Shown here one piece after another: positions 63,559 through 64,000 of a stretch of 64,000 bases of DNA. Positions within the stretch are counted from its first letter, which is position 1; every line of letters starts with the position of its first letter. The DNA comes from Actinoplanes xinjiangensis (lineage in GTDB: Bacteria > Actinomycetota > Actinomycetes > Mycobacteriales > Micromonosporaceae), in contig NZ_QGGR01000015.1 in NCBI RefSeq assembly GCF_003148685.1, positions 202,026 to 266,025 on the forward strand, written 5' to 3'. The notes under the pieces are model-generated. The model saw only the letters and a list, made by a program, of their open reading frames with translations. It was not told where the DNA came from and did no database searches. The translations under genes and the position numbers were made by a program.

Positions 63559-63572
63559 CTACGCGGCATTGC

Positions 63573-63580
63573 CGTTAACC
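63573..63580. other. Target-site duplication, right copy
   Basis: CGTTAACC, the right-hand copy of the duplicated target. Confidence 0.85.
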
Positions 63581-63690
63581 GCCATATCCCTGAACTTGGC
63601 GATCATCCAGGCGGTTATTCGGCGAGGACCTGTGGGATATGGCTGCTTCCCGACGCGGGAAGGGTGCCTGGCCCACAGCCCGACGATCAT

Positions 63691-63790
63691 CGAGGCGGAG
63701 GCGGAGGCGGAGGCGGAGGCGGAGGCGGAGGTCGAGGTCGAGGTCGAGGTCGAGGTCGAGGTCGAGGTCGAGGCGGAGGTCGAGGCGGAG
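63691..63790. repeat. Hexamer tandem repeats
   Basis: (GAGGCG) repeated, then (GAGGTC) repeated, then mixed units, for about 100 bases. The plus strand has an open frame reading Glu-Ala then Glu-Val repeats; I see no good reason to call it a gene. Confidence 0.9.
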
Positions 63791-63849
63791 GGGCGAGGCA
63801 GCGAGGTGGGGGTGGAGCGGGAGGCGGCAGGGCGGACCGGCCGGCGCGG

Positions 63850-63957
63850 AGGGATGCGGTGGGCCGGGGCGGACGGGTGCGGTGGGCCGGGGCGGACGGG
63901 TGCGGTGGGCCGGGGCGGACGGGTGCGGTGGGCCGGGGCGGACGGGTGCGGTGGGCT
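63850..63957. repeat. 23-bp tandem repeats
   Basis: The unit GGGTGCGGTGGGCCGGGG plus CGGAC (23 bases) is repeated about four times with near identity. Confidence 0.85.
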
Positions 63958-64000
63958 GGGGCCGGGGGGGGGGGTGGGGGGGGGGGGCGCGGGGGGGGGG
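63958..64000. other. Near-homopolymeric G tract at the window end
   Basis: The last 43 bases are almost all G with a few C and T. This is extreme even for this genome and may reflect low-quality or unresolved sequence. Confidence 0.8.

Larger units (their letters stand above)
62082..63572 (+). mobile_element. Complete IS4-family insertion sequence, 1491 bp
   Basis: The ends are the inverted repeats GCAATGCCGCGTAGTTA (62082-62098) and TAACTACGCGGCATTGC (63556-63572), 17 of 17 matching, extending more weakly inward. Both sides carry the 8-bp duplication CGTTAACC. One intact transposase gene fills the element. The identical ends and duplication suggest a recent insertion. Confidence 0.95.

Noticed and set aside
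63639..64000. Open frame with Arg-rich and Glu-Ala/Glu-Val repeat readings past the window end
   Set aside because: It is simply the translation of hexamer repeats, with equally open frames on the same strand and no convincing start or family.

Overview
This is high-GC, densely coding actinobacterial DNA with many GTG starts and many genes whose start codon lies 6-7 bases after a -10 hexamer. The core gene order (tsaD, groES-groEL1, whiD, bldM, guaB, guaB3, guaA, chorismate mutase, pcrA, M23 peptidase, icmB-like gene, sucC-sucD, DUF6350, purN-purH) is the order I recall for the central chromosome of Streptomyces coelicolor. The protein style and the accessory genes suggest the family Micromonosporaceae, probably Actinoplanes or a relative. 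That placement is an inference from memory, not a search.

Layout. 1-4076: end of tsaD, a small unknown protein and a two-gene heterodimeric ABC exporter. 4090-6330: groES-groEL1 on the minus strand behind two CIRCE operators, with a divergent methyltransferase and a ybaK-type deacylase. 8443-12941: a xylose-type sugar ABC transporter (xylF, xylG, xylH) with a ROK regulator. 13091-18168: a tandemly duplicated two-gene cassette, each copy an unknown helical protein plus an M16-peptidase-like protein; only the second peptidase copy keeps the zinc motif. 18242-22140: a membrane molybdopterin oxidoreductase, the developmental regulators whiD and bldM, and a DUF5319 gene. 22255-31260: guaB, guaB3 and guaA for GMP synthesis, interrupted by an M1 peptidase lipoprotein, an LCP protein and a secreted subtilase. 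31392-39576: two tandem-NUDIX proteins, pssA and psd for phosphatidylethanolamine synthesis, and a PspC membrane protein divergent from a PspC-type sensor kinase and its response regulator. 39820-45404: a five-gene oligopeptide ABC transporter. 45622-53272: a secreted Gly/His-rich protein, chorismate mutase with a possible leader peptide, a secreted 5'-nucleotidase, PcrA helicase and two M23 peptidases. 53695-60669: icmB-like gene, sucCD, DUF6350, purN and purH. 60954-64000: an AbiEi/DUF559 protein, one complete IS4-family insertion sequence with an 8-bp target duplication, and low-complexity sequence ending in near-pure G.

How the genes work together. guaB, guaA, purN and purH serve purine synthesis. 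sucCD and the icmB-like protein meet at succinyl/methylmalonyl-CoA metabolism. pssA and psd make and decarboxylate phosphatidylserine. whiD and bldM control sporulation-type development. The M23 peptidases, LCP protein and PspC system act at the cell envelope. The accessory insertions most worth attention are the duplicated M16 cassette, the exporter with complementary degenerate ATPase halves, the Gly/His-rich secreted protein with its inverted repeat, and the leader ORF plus hairpin before chorismate mutase. No tRNA, rRNA or CRISPR array was seen.
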